From CAWEHT01 sp963808455 (GTDB lineage Bacteria > Chloroflexota > Anaerolineae > CG2-30-64-16): a stretch of DNA of 18,044 nt. This document shows positions 1-7,220 of this stretch, one piece after another. Under the pieces are notes generated by a model. The model saw only the letters and a program-made list of their open reading frames with translations. It was not told where the DNA came from and did not search any database. The translations under genes were made by a program, and so were the position numbers. The DNA lies in assembly GCA_963808455.1 (NCBI GenBank), contig CAWEHT010000069.1, forward strand, positions 1-18,044. Direction: 5' to 3'. Numbering within the stretch: position 1 is the first letter of the stretch; every line of letters begins with the position of its first letter.

Positions 1-425
1 CCAGACCAAAAAGGCCCTAGCCCGGCACCAGACGCCCACGACAGCCCTCGCTCTTGTGCTTGCCTTAGGTTTGCGAGTCGCTCACGGCATGGAAGGGGTC
101 GCCTGGCGATCACTTTCCTGGCAGAGATCACCACCGCCTGCGAGAGGTCTATGGCGAGCGTGCCCGCGTCTACGATCAGTTGGGCTCCGTCGCCGAGGAT
201 AACCATGTCTGGCCGCAGGCCCGCATCGCGAAAACAATATCCCGTGTCTAGCTGCACCTGCACACCGTTGGGTAAATCTCCAATGGCAGCGTCAGCGATG
301 GTCAAGAGTTGTCCATCGCTCAACACATTTGCCACACGGCGAAAGACACTGTGCAGCTGGCCGCAGAACCCCACCGCCTTGACCTGCGTGACCCCAGAAC
401 TGATTGTGAGCGCCCGAAGTCGCAT
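1..425 (-). CDS. allH: AllH/DUF2877 family protein, N-terminal part (cut by window edge)
   Basis: Reading the minus strand from an ATG at 425 gives about 141 codons with no stop before base 1, so the C-terminal half lies outside the window. Visible sequence includes HSVFRRVANVLSDGQLL near residue 27, then DLPNGVQV, FRDAGLRPDMV, and a small beta-rich end with LAIDLSQAVV. This pattern is typical of the N-terminal half of DUF2877 proteins (YlbF/AllH), usually about 270-290 residues. In Escherichia coli AllH acts with FdrA (AllF) and AllG as oxamate carbamoyltransferase. Homologues of both partners are encoded at the other end of this window, so the assignment is supported by context. The start is uncertain: in-frame GTG codons lie just upstream (431 and 437) and no strong Shine-Dalgarno site is seen. 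The gene follows the beta-subunit gene by about 185 bases containing a strong hairpin. Family call is from remembered sequence pattern, not a search. Confidence 0.68.
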   Translation of the reverse strand, partial: MRLRALTISSGVTQVKAVGFCGQLHSVFRRVANVLSDGQLLTIADAAIGDLPNGVQVQLDTGYCFRDAGLRPDMVILGDGAQLIVDAGTLAIDLSQAVVISARKVIARRPLPCRERLANLRQAQERGLSWASGAGLGPFWS

Positions 426-451
426 GGTCACGGACACACTCTCATCTACCG

Positions 452-487
452 AACGGCCCGGCTAGCGACCGCGCTGGCCGGGCCGTT
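452..487 (-). promoter_or_regulatory. Strong intergenic stem-loop between the oxidoreductase beta gene and allH
   Basis: Perfect 11-bp arms (452-462 AACGGCCCGGC and 477-487 GCCGGGCCGTT) extend inward by five more pairs (463-467 with 472-476, one of them a G-U type pair) to a 4-base loop at 468-471. It lies in the 185-base gap between the two genes. No run of T follows on the transcribed strand, so a classical intrinsic terminator is not supported. An mRNA-processing or stability element, or a partial terminator lowering allH expression, is possible. The rest of the gap (426-451 and 488-610) shows nothing recognisable. Confidence 0.6.
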
Positions 488-610
488 GTATGGCTCCGCC
501 AATACCCTGGCGCACCCGGCTCCAATCCGTCTACCGCAGCGAATCGCGCGCTGGGGGTTGCGCCGTAGCTCGGGGTGGGTCTAGAGCATCTGCCCCATTC
601 GGTGGAGAAT

Positions 611-1633
611 CTAGTTTTCCTCTTCCGCTGGCGGGGCCGCGAATTCCCCGTCCACACCCGAGAGACCCAACTCGGCAGCCTTGTTGTCCACAAATACCTG
701 CAGGCGGCCGATCATATCCTCATCCAGGTGGCCGAACCGGCCCTGCGACTTGATGTAGTACACGACCGGTTTGCGCTTGCGCGGCGCATGGGTCACGCGC
801 ACTGACCCGCCCTCGATCTCGTAGTTCGTCCACATGCCGGTCTCGATGGCCAGCTTGCCAATCTCGATCGTCTTCGACGCCGGGAATGCCCAGCCCTTCG
901 GACAGGGCGCATGAATGTGCATGAAGCTGGGACCCTTGTAGGCCAACGCCTTGCGCACTTTGTTCATCAGGTCCACCGGATAAGCCACCGAAGCCGTAGC
1001 CAGGTACTTCACTGCGGGGTGGCCGGCGGCGATCATTTTCACCAGGTCCTTTGGGAATTGGCGCTTGCCCTCGGGGATGACCGGGCCTGGTGGAGTGAAG
1101 GTTGTGTTTGCGCCGTAAGGGGTCATTGGCGAAGTCTGAATGCCTGTGTTTGCGTACGATTCGTTGTCGTAGCAAATGAAGAGCACATCGTGCCCCCGGT
1201 ACATGCAGCCGCTGAGAGCCTGCAGACCGATATCGGATGTGCCACCGTCACCGGCAAAACAGATGATGTTCGGGAATTCTCCGCTGTACTTGCCCTTGCG
1301 GGTGCCAGCCTGGAAGGCCGCCTCGATCCCCGAGATCACGGCCCCACCGTTGGTGATCTGGGTGTGCATCCAGGGCACGGCCCAGGGGCCGCACAGGTAG
1401 CTGGTGTTGGCCACGTACATACAGCCGGTCGGCCCGGCGAAAATCGTGTTCTTCCCTGCCGCCAGGGCCGTCAGCCGGTAGGCGAGGGCCGGTCCGCAGC
1501 CAGCGCAGGTACGGTGGCCGGGCACATAGTACTCGGTGGTTGGCGCATCCCTTAGCGACCGGATCCGCTCGAACGTGCCTAGCTGCGTTTCCGTGGGTGC
1601 TTCGGCCCCAAGCCATTTCATGTTGTCAGGCAT
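611..1633 (-). CDS. 2-oxoacid:ferredoxin oxidoreductase beta subunit, oxalate-oxidoreductase type
   Basis: Thiamine-diphosphate-binding subunit of a PFOR-superfamily enzyme. Numbered from the ATG at 1633, cysteines at 43 and 46 (CAGC), 71 and 244 (PCPKGW) fit the four ligands of the beta-subunit [4Fe-4S] cluster. The ThDP/Mg motif GDGG begins near 128, with the matching Asn in CYDNESYANTG about 25 residues on. VPWMHTQITNGGAV matches the beta-subunit core. Length is about 340 residues, with an N-terminal extension of about 40 residues before the first cysteine. An in-frame GTG at 1645 exists, but the GGAAGGAG site almost abuts it; the ATG at 1633 is better spaced. The ORF is intact. It follows the alpha gene by a short gap, giving the order gamma-delta, alpha, beta. 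Oxalate specificity is inferred mainly from the alpha subunit; pyruvate or another 2-oxoacid remains possible. Confidence 0.85.
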   Translation of the reverse strand: MPDNMKWLGAEAPTETQLGTFERIRSLRDAPTTEYYVPGHRTCAGCGPALAYRLTALAAGKNTIFAGPTGCMYVANTSYLCGPWAVPWMHTQITNGGAVISGIEAAFQAGTRKGKYSGEFPNIICFAGDGGTSDIGLQALSGCMYRGHDVLFICYDNESYANTGIQTSPMTPYGANTTFTPPGPVIPEGKRQFPKDLVKMIAAGHPAVKYLATASVAYPVDLMNKVRKALAYKGPSFMHIHAPCPKGWAFPASKTIEIGKLAIETGMWTNYEIEGGSVRVTHAPRKRKPVVYYIKSQGRFGHLDEDMIGRLQVFVDNKAAELGLSGVDGEFAAPPAEEEN

Positions 1634-1662
1634 GGCGATCTTCACTCCTTCCTACGCGATGG

Positions 1663-2849
1663 TTAAGGGTTCAAAGCCCACCCAGAAGACGCGCTTTTCA
1701 AGCCCGCGGCCTGAGCTGCCTCGGCCATGACTCTGGTCATCTCGATATAATCGTTCAGCCGGATGTTCTCGCCGCCGAGTCCGGCCAGGAAGGTCAGAAT
1801 GCGCGGGCGAGTTTCGGCATAATAGAGCGCCGCGTGAACTTCCGCCGTCAACGGGCCAGCATCATACACGGAGCCAAATGAGTTGCTGTTTTCAAGGATG
1901 CCCACCACCTTGAAGCGCGATAGGCACTCGGCCACTTCGTCAGTGGGGAACGGCCGCATGAAGCGCAACTGCACTACTCCGGCCTTCACGCCCTGGCCCC
2001 GCAGTTTGTCAACAGCCAGGCGCGCCGGCATCGTATGCGCACCCTGCCCGAAGAAGACCATCTCGGCATCGTCGAGCCGATAGCCTTGCAGGAACGGCTG
2101 GTAGCTGCGGCCGAACACGGTATTGAACTCATTGACCACCTGCGGGATATGCTTCCGGGCGCGCTTCATGACCTCACTCCGCGCCAGCCGATCGCTGCAC
2201 CCTGGTCCGGCCGGCACTGTGGCCCCATCAGCACGGGCGCAGCTGGGTCCAGCTTCCGAGCCGGCTTGAAGGGAGGCAGGAAATCGCGCACCTTCGCCGG
2301 ATCTGCTAGCGCCACAGGCCCGGGGATATGGGTCACGAAATAGCCATCCTGGCAGGGGAACTGGGGCAGCATGATGTTCGGGTCCTCGCCCAGCCGATAG
2401 TAGATCAACGTGTTGTCGTACGCTTCCTGCGGGGTGGCCGCCCATCCCATGATCCAGCCCTGGTCTCGAGCTGACAGCGCCTCAGTGTGCTCGGAGCCGA
2501 AGTCGCCCGGTGGGTCAAGGGTCCGATTGCCGATCATGCATTGCACCGGGTGGAATTCTCCGGCGATCGGTGAGTAAGTCTCGAAGGCGTAGGTCACACC
2601 GACGCCTGAGCTGCCGGTGAAGACACGCGCTCCGGCAGCCGAAGCCCCCAGCACGATGCTCAGCTGGGCGTGTTCCCCTTCTGCGTAGACGAACTCGGCG
2701 TCAAGCTCCCCTTCGGCAACCATGCGCGCCAGCTCAACCATGGTTCCCGTATAGGGCCGGATGGGGTATGAGGCGATCACGTCCACGTTGGCAGCCTTCA
2801 CCGCCTCTGCCACCGCCTTACACCCGCTGATTCGCACGCTCTTGTCCAT
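1663..2849 (-). CDS. 2-oxoacid:ferredoxin oxidoreductase alpha subunit, probable oxalate oxidoreductase (frameshifted)
   Basis: Alpha subunit (PFOR domains I and II), about 395 residues after repair. The ATG at 2849 has an ideal AGGAGGGG site that overlaps the preceding stop. The hallmark YPITP motif of pyruvate enzymes is YPIRP here (Tyr28 to Pro32, Arg31), and Arg109 lies in IGNRTLDPPGDFGSEH. As I recall, the Moorella thermoacetica oxalate oxidoreductase structure uses an Arg at position 31 replacing the PFOR Thr, together with Arg109, to bind the second carboxylate of oxalate. TGSSGVGVTYAFE follows the expected fold. The first frame reads to a stop at 2166, while the C-terminal domain continues in another frame from about 2190 to 1663 (MKRARKHIPQVVNEF onward). 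One missing base near 2190-2198 restores a single protein. Alternatives: generic pyruvate or 2-oxoacid oxidoreductase. Confidence 0.8.
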
Positions 2850-2863
2850 ATCCAGATCCCCTC

Positions 2864-3838
2864 CTAGTAGGTGATGCGAACGACACCATCGGTGTAGTTC
2901 ACTTCATCCTGCGCAGCGATGCAGTGCCGTGGACACACTTCCCAGCAAATACCGCAGCCTTTGCAGTAGGCCAGCTCGATCCTGACCTTCTCGTCCTTAT
3001 CCGCATCTACCGAGATACACGCATCAGGGCAGCTGGCCCAACAGATCCGGCACGCGGTACAGGCAGCCTGATCGACCACGGGGCGGAGAATGCGATAGTT
3101 GCTGGTAATGTGGCCTGGGTTGGCAGTATTCGGAAGGGGCGCCGGTATGATCAAGTCCACAGGGCCGCGGTAGCCGTGCCAAGATGCAGGCTCGGCCTGC
3201 GCCGTGGCGTCATACTCGGGGTTAGCCAGCTCCCTTACACCATGATAGCCGGCCTCGATGGCCGTCTGATCGCTCCCACGGCCGCCGAGCAGAGCCTTGA
3301 GGCCCACAACCCCGGTGGCTTTGGCGACGGCGCCCATGAGCATCGAGGCAGTGCGCATGGCAGACGCCTTTTCCGTAGCGCCCTCGATTCCGCCCTGGGG
3401 CGTGTTGGGCTGGTGAGCCAGGCCCGCATCCAACGTGACCACCTTGCTGAGCAAGTTCCTCCCCGGAAGCCCACCTAGCAGCCCCAGCACCCTTTCGGGC
3501 TCCTGGCTGGTGTTCACGATCAATGTGCCACCCGGCTGGAGCCCTTTGAGCACATTGCATCCTTTGACGAGGGCCGCGGTCGGTGCAGACCACGATGTAG
3601 GGATCGTGGTTTTCGTACAGATAGGGCTCGGCGATCGGCTGGCTCGAGATGCGTGCATAGGAGCGGCATGGCACATACACACGATCTGGCAAGTCAACAT
3701 AGTTCTCGAAGGCCTGCACATATTTGCCCTCGCGTTCGGCCGCATCAGCCAGCCCACCGGCGATCTGGCGTGCCAGCCGGCCTTCCACGACGCCTCGATA
3801 CCATACCGTGATCTGGCGAGGTTGTCCTGGGTTGGCAA
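2864..3838 (-). CDS. 2-oxoacid:ferredoxin oxidoreductase fused gamma-delta subunit (frameshifted)
   Basis: N-terminal gamma domain (QITVWYRGVVEGRLARQIA, then GKYVQAFENYVDLPDR and YARIS) joined to a C-terminal ferredoxin-like delta domain with two [4Fe-4S] motifs, CTACRICWASCPDAC and CKGCGICWEVCPRHC. It passes electrons from the thiamine site to ferredoxin. The gamma-delta fusion followed by alpha and beta genes matches the three-subunit layout known for oxalate oxidoreductase. The frame changes near 3578-3579: removing one C of a CC pair converts CTD-RGPRQ into CTDAALVKGCNVLKG and gives about 325 residues. The start is unclear. A TTG at 3838 sits 8 bases after an AGGAGG site but in a different frame from the gamma domain, which opens with ATT at 3839 or GTG at 3788. 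A further early indel or a rare start codon is possible. The gene lies 15 bases after the methyltransferase stop. Confidence 0.8.
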   Translation of the reverse strand: MPTQDNLARSRYGIEASWKAGWHARSPVGWLMRPNARANMCRPSRTMLTCQIVCMCHAAPMHASRASRSPSPICTKTTIPTSWSAPTAALVKGCNVLKGLQPGGTLIVNTSQEPERVLGLLGGLPGRNLLSKVVTLDAGLAHQPNTPQGGIEGATEKASAMRTASMLMGAVAKATGVVGLKALLGGRGSDQTAIEAGYHGVRELANPEYDATAQAEPASWHGYRGPVDLIIPAPLPNTANPGHITSNYRILRPVVDQAACTACRICWASCPDACISVDADKDEKVRIELAYCKGCGICWEVCPRHCIAAQDEVNYTDGVVRITY

Positions 3839-3853
3839 TTCTTGTTCCTCCTT

Positions 3854-4783
3854 TTATTCTTTCTGCCGAAGCAGTTCGTTGCTGCGCATCCCGGACGAGG
3901 GCTCGCAGAACGTGAGCTGCGCGGCTGCCGCGCCGTGCGTTTCGCGAGCGAAATCCCTGAACCGGCTCAGGGCCCCCTCACGGCCCAGAAGGACGTCGCT
4001 CATCAAGGCAAACTCCCGAGCAACAGCCACATCGTTGACCATGAGGCAAGTCGCACCAGCCGCCACTGCCCGGGCCATGAACAAGAGGTCAAAGGCCCCA
4101 TTCCCTGGCAAACCGGTGGACACATTTCCCACCCGCACCACCATGTTGATCGCGTCGATCTGCGCCACATGCGCGATCAGCCTGAGTGACTGCGCGGCAG
4201 TCCCTTCGTACTCGGCCACCGGCAGGGTCACCGGATCGACGATCACATCTTCTCGGGCAACACCTGCTGCGATGGCCTCTCGCAACACCCTCCGTGTCAC
4301 CTCGATCCGCTCGTCGAGCTCCTCCGGCACGCCATATGGCTCAATGCCTTGCGCGATCACCGCTGCGCCACGCCGCGCTGCTACGGCAAGAAAGTCATGC
4401 CAGGGCCCCGTCTGCTGGTTGACCAGGTAGGCCACCGCTTTGCCCGGGCAATTCGCCAGCGCGGCGTCCAGGGCCTCCGGCGCTCTGGCACCGATGCAGA
4501 GCGGTACGGCGACCGAACGCGGAATTGCCTCGACGACTTGTGGCAGGTAGGTCGTCTCATCCCTTCCTGCTGCGGACACGCAAACTTCGAGGACATCTGC
4601 GCCTGCCCGAACCTGCGCAGCCGCTTCCTGCGCGATGACATCGAGATCCGCCTGGCCGAGCATCGCTGCCAATCCAACACTTCCGTGCCTGGCACCAAGC
4701 CCGCCAATGACCGCCGTAGACCGCTCACGTCCAATGACTACCCGGCTTCCGGATCCGGTGAGCCTGGCCTCACTCCACACCAT
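3854..4783 (-). CDS. DHPS-fold pterin-binding methyltransferase (methyltetrahydrofolate:corrinoid type)
   Basis: Intact protein of 309 residues with the TIM-barrel pattern of dihydropteroate synthase relatives. Blocks include VIGRERST near the N-terminus, AAAQVRAGADVLEVCVSA (strand 2, with Asp), VPLCIGARAPEALDAAL, VIVDPVTLPVAE and MVVRVGNVSTGLPG. Members of this group that stand beside MttB-type genes (MtgA, AcsE) move methyl groups between a corrinoid protein and tetrahydrofolate rather than make folate, and that role fits this neighbourhood. The ATG at 4783 is chosen because GGAGAGGAG stands 7 bases upstream. A longer frame opens at 4822 but would overlap the stop of the preceding gene at 4804. 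The cofactor acceptor cannot be read from sequence, and a role in another corrinoid pathway is not excluded. Confidence 0.78.
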   Translation of the reverse strand: MVWSEARLTGSGSRVVIGRERSTAVIGGLGARHGSVGLAAMLGQADLDVIAQEAAAQVRAGADVLEVCVSAAGRDETTYLPQVVEAIPRSVAVPLCIGARAPEALDAALANCPGKAVAYLVNQQTGPWHDFLAVAARRGAAVIAQGIEPYGVPEELDERIEVTRRVLREAIAAGVAREDVIVDPVTLPVAEYEGTAAQSLRLIAHVAQIDAINMVVRVGNVSTGLPGNGAFDLLFMARAVAAGATCLMVNDVAVAREFALMSDVLLGREGALSRFRDFARETHGAAAAQLTFCEPSSGMRSNELLRQKE

Positions 4784-4803
4784 GTCTTCGCTCCTCTCCG
4801 GAC

Positions 4804-5749
4804 CTATTCTCCGTATTGCCAAAGGTCAGTTTCCAGATAGCGCTCGCCCGTATCGGCCAGGACACAGAGAACGCGTTTCCCCTTCCCGAGCCTGTGAGCC
4901 ACCTGAAGGGCAGCGTGTGGATGTCCCACTCGATACCCCTGCCAGGATCCCTTCTTCACAGGCCAACCTGCGCGCCATCGCGTAAGCCTCGTCGTCGGTA
5001 ACGGTCAGGAAACCATCGATCAACGATCGGTCGAGGAAGCGCACGGGCTGCCCGTCGCCGATGCCCTGCTGGCAATGCAGCCCGCGACGGCCGGCAGCCT
5101 CGAGGGCCGCAGCCTCGGGCTCGACGCCGTAGATCTGGATGCCTGGGATGGCCTGCTTGAGCACGCGCGACACACCCCCCAGCGTTCCTCCGGTGCCGAT
5201 CGAGTGCACAAAGGCATCCAATCGTCCGTCGGTCTGGTACAAGATCTCCGCAGCCGTTCTCTGGCTATGGATGCGCGGATTGGCCGGGTTGCGGTACTGT
5301 TCCAGCCAGAAGACCCGGTCCGGGTCGCTGGCCTTGAGTTCCACACACGCCTGCCGGCAGCGCAGGATTGTCTGCGTCTGGTCCGCCATGGTCGGCGTCA
5401 GGATCACTTTCGCCCCATACGCCCGCATGATCTTGGCACGCTCGGTACCGTAATGGTCGGGCATACAGATCGCGGCCTGGTAGCCTTTCACAGCGGATAC
5501 GAATGCGATGCCCACGCCCTGGTTTCCAGTGGTGCACTCGGTGAGGATCGAGTATCCCGGGCGAATAAGTCCTTCCCGTTCGGCGGTCTCGATCAGGCTC
5601 AACGCCGTCCGGCTTTTCACGCTGCCGCCAGCATTCAACCCTTCATACTTGACCAACACTTCCGCATCGTCGGCGCCCGGAATGCGGTTGAGGCGGATGA
5701 CAGGCGTGCCGCCGACGGCCTCGAGAATGTTGTTCAGAATTTTATGCAC
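4804..5749 (-). CDS. Cysteine-synthase-like PLP-dependent enzyme (C-terminal frameshift)
   Basis: Fold-type II PLP enzyme of about 315 residues. The PLP lysine is Lys45 in GGSVKSR, the phosphate-binding loop is GTGGTLGG, and the C-terminal GILAGVSSG motif is present. GTG at 5749 follows a GGAGGTG site; the longer open frame to 5965 is shadow sequence inside the aminotransferase gene. The substrate loop, TSGNTG in normal O-acetylserine sulfhydrylases, reads TTGNQG here (residues 73-78), so the acceptor may differ. The frame breaks near 4914-4918. Removing one base restores AALQVAHRLGKGKRV and ADTGERYLETDLW, ending at a TAG at 4804. It starts just downstream of the aminotransferase stop and ends 20 bases before the methyltransferase start, so it is part of the operon. 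A lyase or beta-replacement step on an amino-acid intermediate is possible but unproven. Confidence 0.8.
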
Positions 5750-5777
5750 CTTCACCTCCGGCGATTGCCGGCGCGGC

Positions 5778-7106
5778 TTAGAACCGCACCTTGATCTCTC
5801 GCATGGCGTCCTCTGCCGCGGCAACTGTGAAATCAATGTCCTTCTCGGTATGCGCGGTCGATATGTACCACACGCCGGTCTGCGACGGGTTGATGGCCAC
5901 ACCCCGGCTGTACAGCGCCTTGGCAAAATAGGGATAGACATCAAAGCTGTGGCGGCTCGCACCATCCCGGTAGCTCACAACAGGCGTCTCCTCGAACCAC
6001 ATCTGCGCGACCGGCCCGATGCCTTGCGCGACGCCGGGCACACCCGCCGAACGTGCGGCCTGCTCGAGCCCACTGCGCAGCCGATCGCCAAGACCGCACA
6101 GGTGCTCGTAGGTGCCGGGCCGCTCGAGGATGCCGATGGTGGCATTGACGGCAGCCATACACAGCACGTTGCCGTTGTAGGTTCCAGCGTGGGTGACTTC
6201 ACCGTGGCCGAGCACTGCCATGATGTCCTCTCTGCCGCCGAAAGCGCCTACCGGGTAACCACCGCCGATCGCCTTGGCCATGGTCGTGAGGTCCGGCCTG
6301 ACACCGAACAGTCCCTGGGCCCCACTGATACCGATCCGGAAGGCCGTGATCACCTCATCGAAGATGAGCAAAACGTCGTATTTGTCGCATAAAGCGTGTA
6401 CGCCGCGCAGGTAGCCATCCTTGGCAGCCGTCGCACCCAGGTTGCACATCAACGGCTCGGTGATGATGGCCGCGATCTCATTCCCGTGTCGCTTCAGCGT
6501 CGTCTCCAGGATCTCGAGGTCATTCCAGGGTTGAACGATCAGCGTGCTGCCAAAAGCAGCCGGCATGCCGCTGGTCGCCGGCACGGCTCGCGGAGCGTTC
6601 GGCCTGCCGATTGCCCCGAGCGCAGGACGGGTGCTCCAATGGATCACGTCCGTCCAACCGTGGTAGTGTCCTTCGAATCGCAAGATCTTTTCCTTGCCCA
6701 TGAAACCGCGGGCAAGGCGGATGGCTCCCATGACCGCCTCAGAACCCGAGTTCGTGAAGCGCACACGGTCGACCGCCGGCATGTGGCTGACGATCTTATC
6801 GGCCGCCTGGTACTCCAGGTCGTGGCAGATACCGAAGGTGGTCGTGCGATTCTCGATCGCGTCCACCACCGCCTTTGTCTGCTCCGGGTGGCAGTGGCCC
6901 AAGATCAGCGGCCCGTAACCAAGAGCATGATCGACATATTCGTTGCCGTTAACATCCCATACGTGCGAGCCTTTCCCCCGGTCGAAGTAAATCGGACACG
7001 GGAACGTTGCAGGAAAGCAACGCGCCACGCTGTCCACGCCCCCCGCCAACGACTTTTGGGCCCGCTGGAACGTCTCCATCGACTTGCTGATGTTGTACTC
7101 TGCCAT
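5778..7106 (-). CDS. Class III aminotransferase, glutamate-1-semialdehyde aminomutase-like
   Basis: Intact PLP enzyme of 442 residues. NSGSEAVMGAIRLAR (near 119-133) binds the cofactor phosphate, GHYHGWTD is near 146-153, FDEV carries the pyridine-nitrogen Asp250, and the Schiff-base lysine is Lys278 in TTMAKAIGGGYPVGAFGG. This pattern is shared by HemL and by catabolic transaminases annotated as HemL-like. No other tetrapyrrole gene is nearby, so a catabolic transaminase or aminomutase is more likely than haem synthesis. The start ATG at 7106 follows AAAGGAGA by 11 bases. It is preceded by a 114-base gap after the AOR gene and followed closely by the cysteine-synthase-like gene. The amino donor and acceptor are unknown. 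An aldehyde product or substrate would fit the neighbouring aldehyde oxidoreductase. Confidence 0.85.
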   Translation of the reverse strand: MAEYNISKSMETFQRAQKSLAGGVDSVARCFPATFPCPIYFDRGKGSHVWDVNGNEYVDHALGYGPLILGHCHPEQTKAVVDAIENRTTTFGICHDLEYQAADKIVSHMPAVDRVRFTNSGSEAVMGAIRLARGFMGKEKILRFEGHYHGWTDVIHWSTRPALGAIGRPNAPRAVPATSGMPAAFGSTLIVQPWNDLEILETTLKRHGNEIAAIITEPLMCNLGATAAKDGYLRGVHALCDKYDVLLIFDEVITAFRIGISGAQGLFGVRPDLTTMAKAIGGGYPVGAFGGREDIMAVLGHGEVTHAGTYNGNVLCMAAVNATIGILERPGTYEHLCGLGDRLRSGLEQAARSAGVPGVAQGIGPVAQMWFEETPVVSYRDGASRHSFDVYPYFAKALYSRGVAINPSQTGVWYISTAHTEKDIDFTVAAAEDAMREIKVRF

Positions 7107-7220
7107 GGGATAACGACTCTCCTTTCAACTGAACGACTGGAAACCAGATCGCCAGAGCAGGGCAATACCCCCTTATCACGCACGAAATGGCTTTTTCACC
7201 CAGCACCGGCTGCACAAAAA

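Noticed and set aside
151..465. Plus-strand 104-codon ORF at the left edge
   Set aside because: The minus strand here encodes a better-supported DUF2877-like frame open to the window edge; the plus-strand product resembles nothing known.
452..487. Rho-independent terminator
   Set aside because: The hairpin is strong but no T-rich tract follows on the transcribed strand.
1663..2849. Recoding (programmed frameshift) in the alpha subunit
   Set aside because: No slippery sequence with a downstream structure is evident, and similar indels in seven other genes make sequence error the simpler explanation.
5750..5965. Longer N-terminus for the cysteine-synthase-like protein
   Set aside because: The extra residues are out-of-frame aminotransferase sequence, and a GTG with a good ribosome site lies at 5749.
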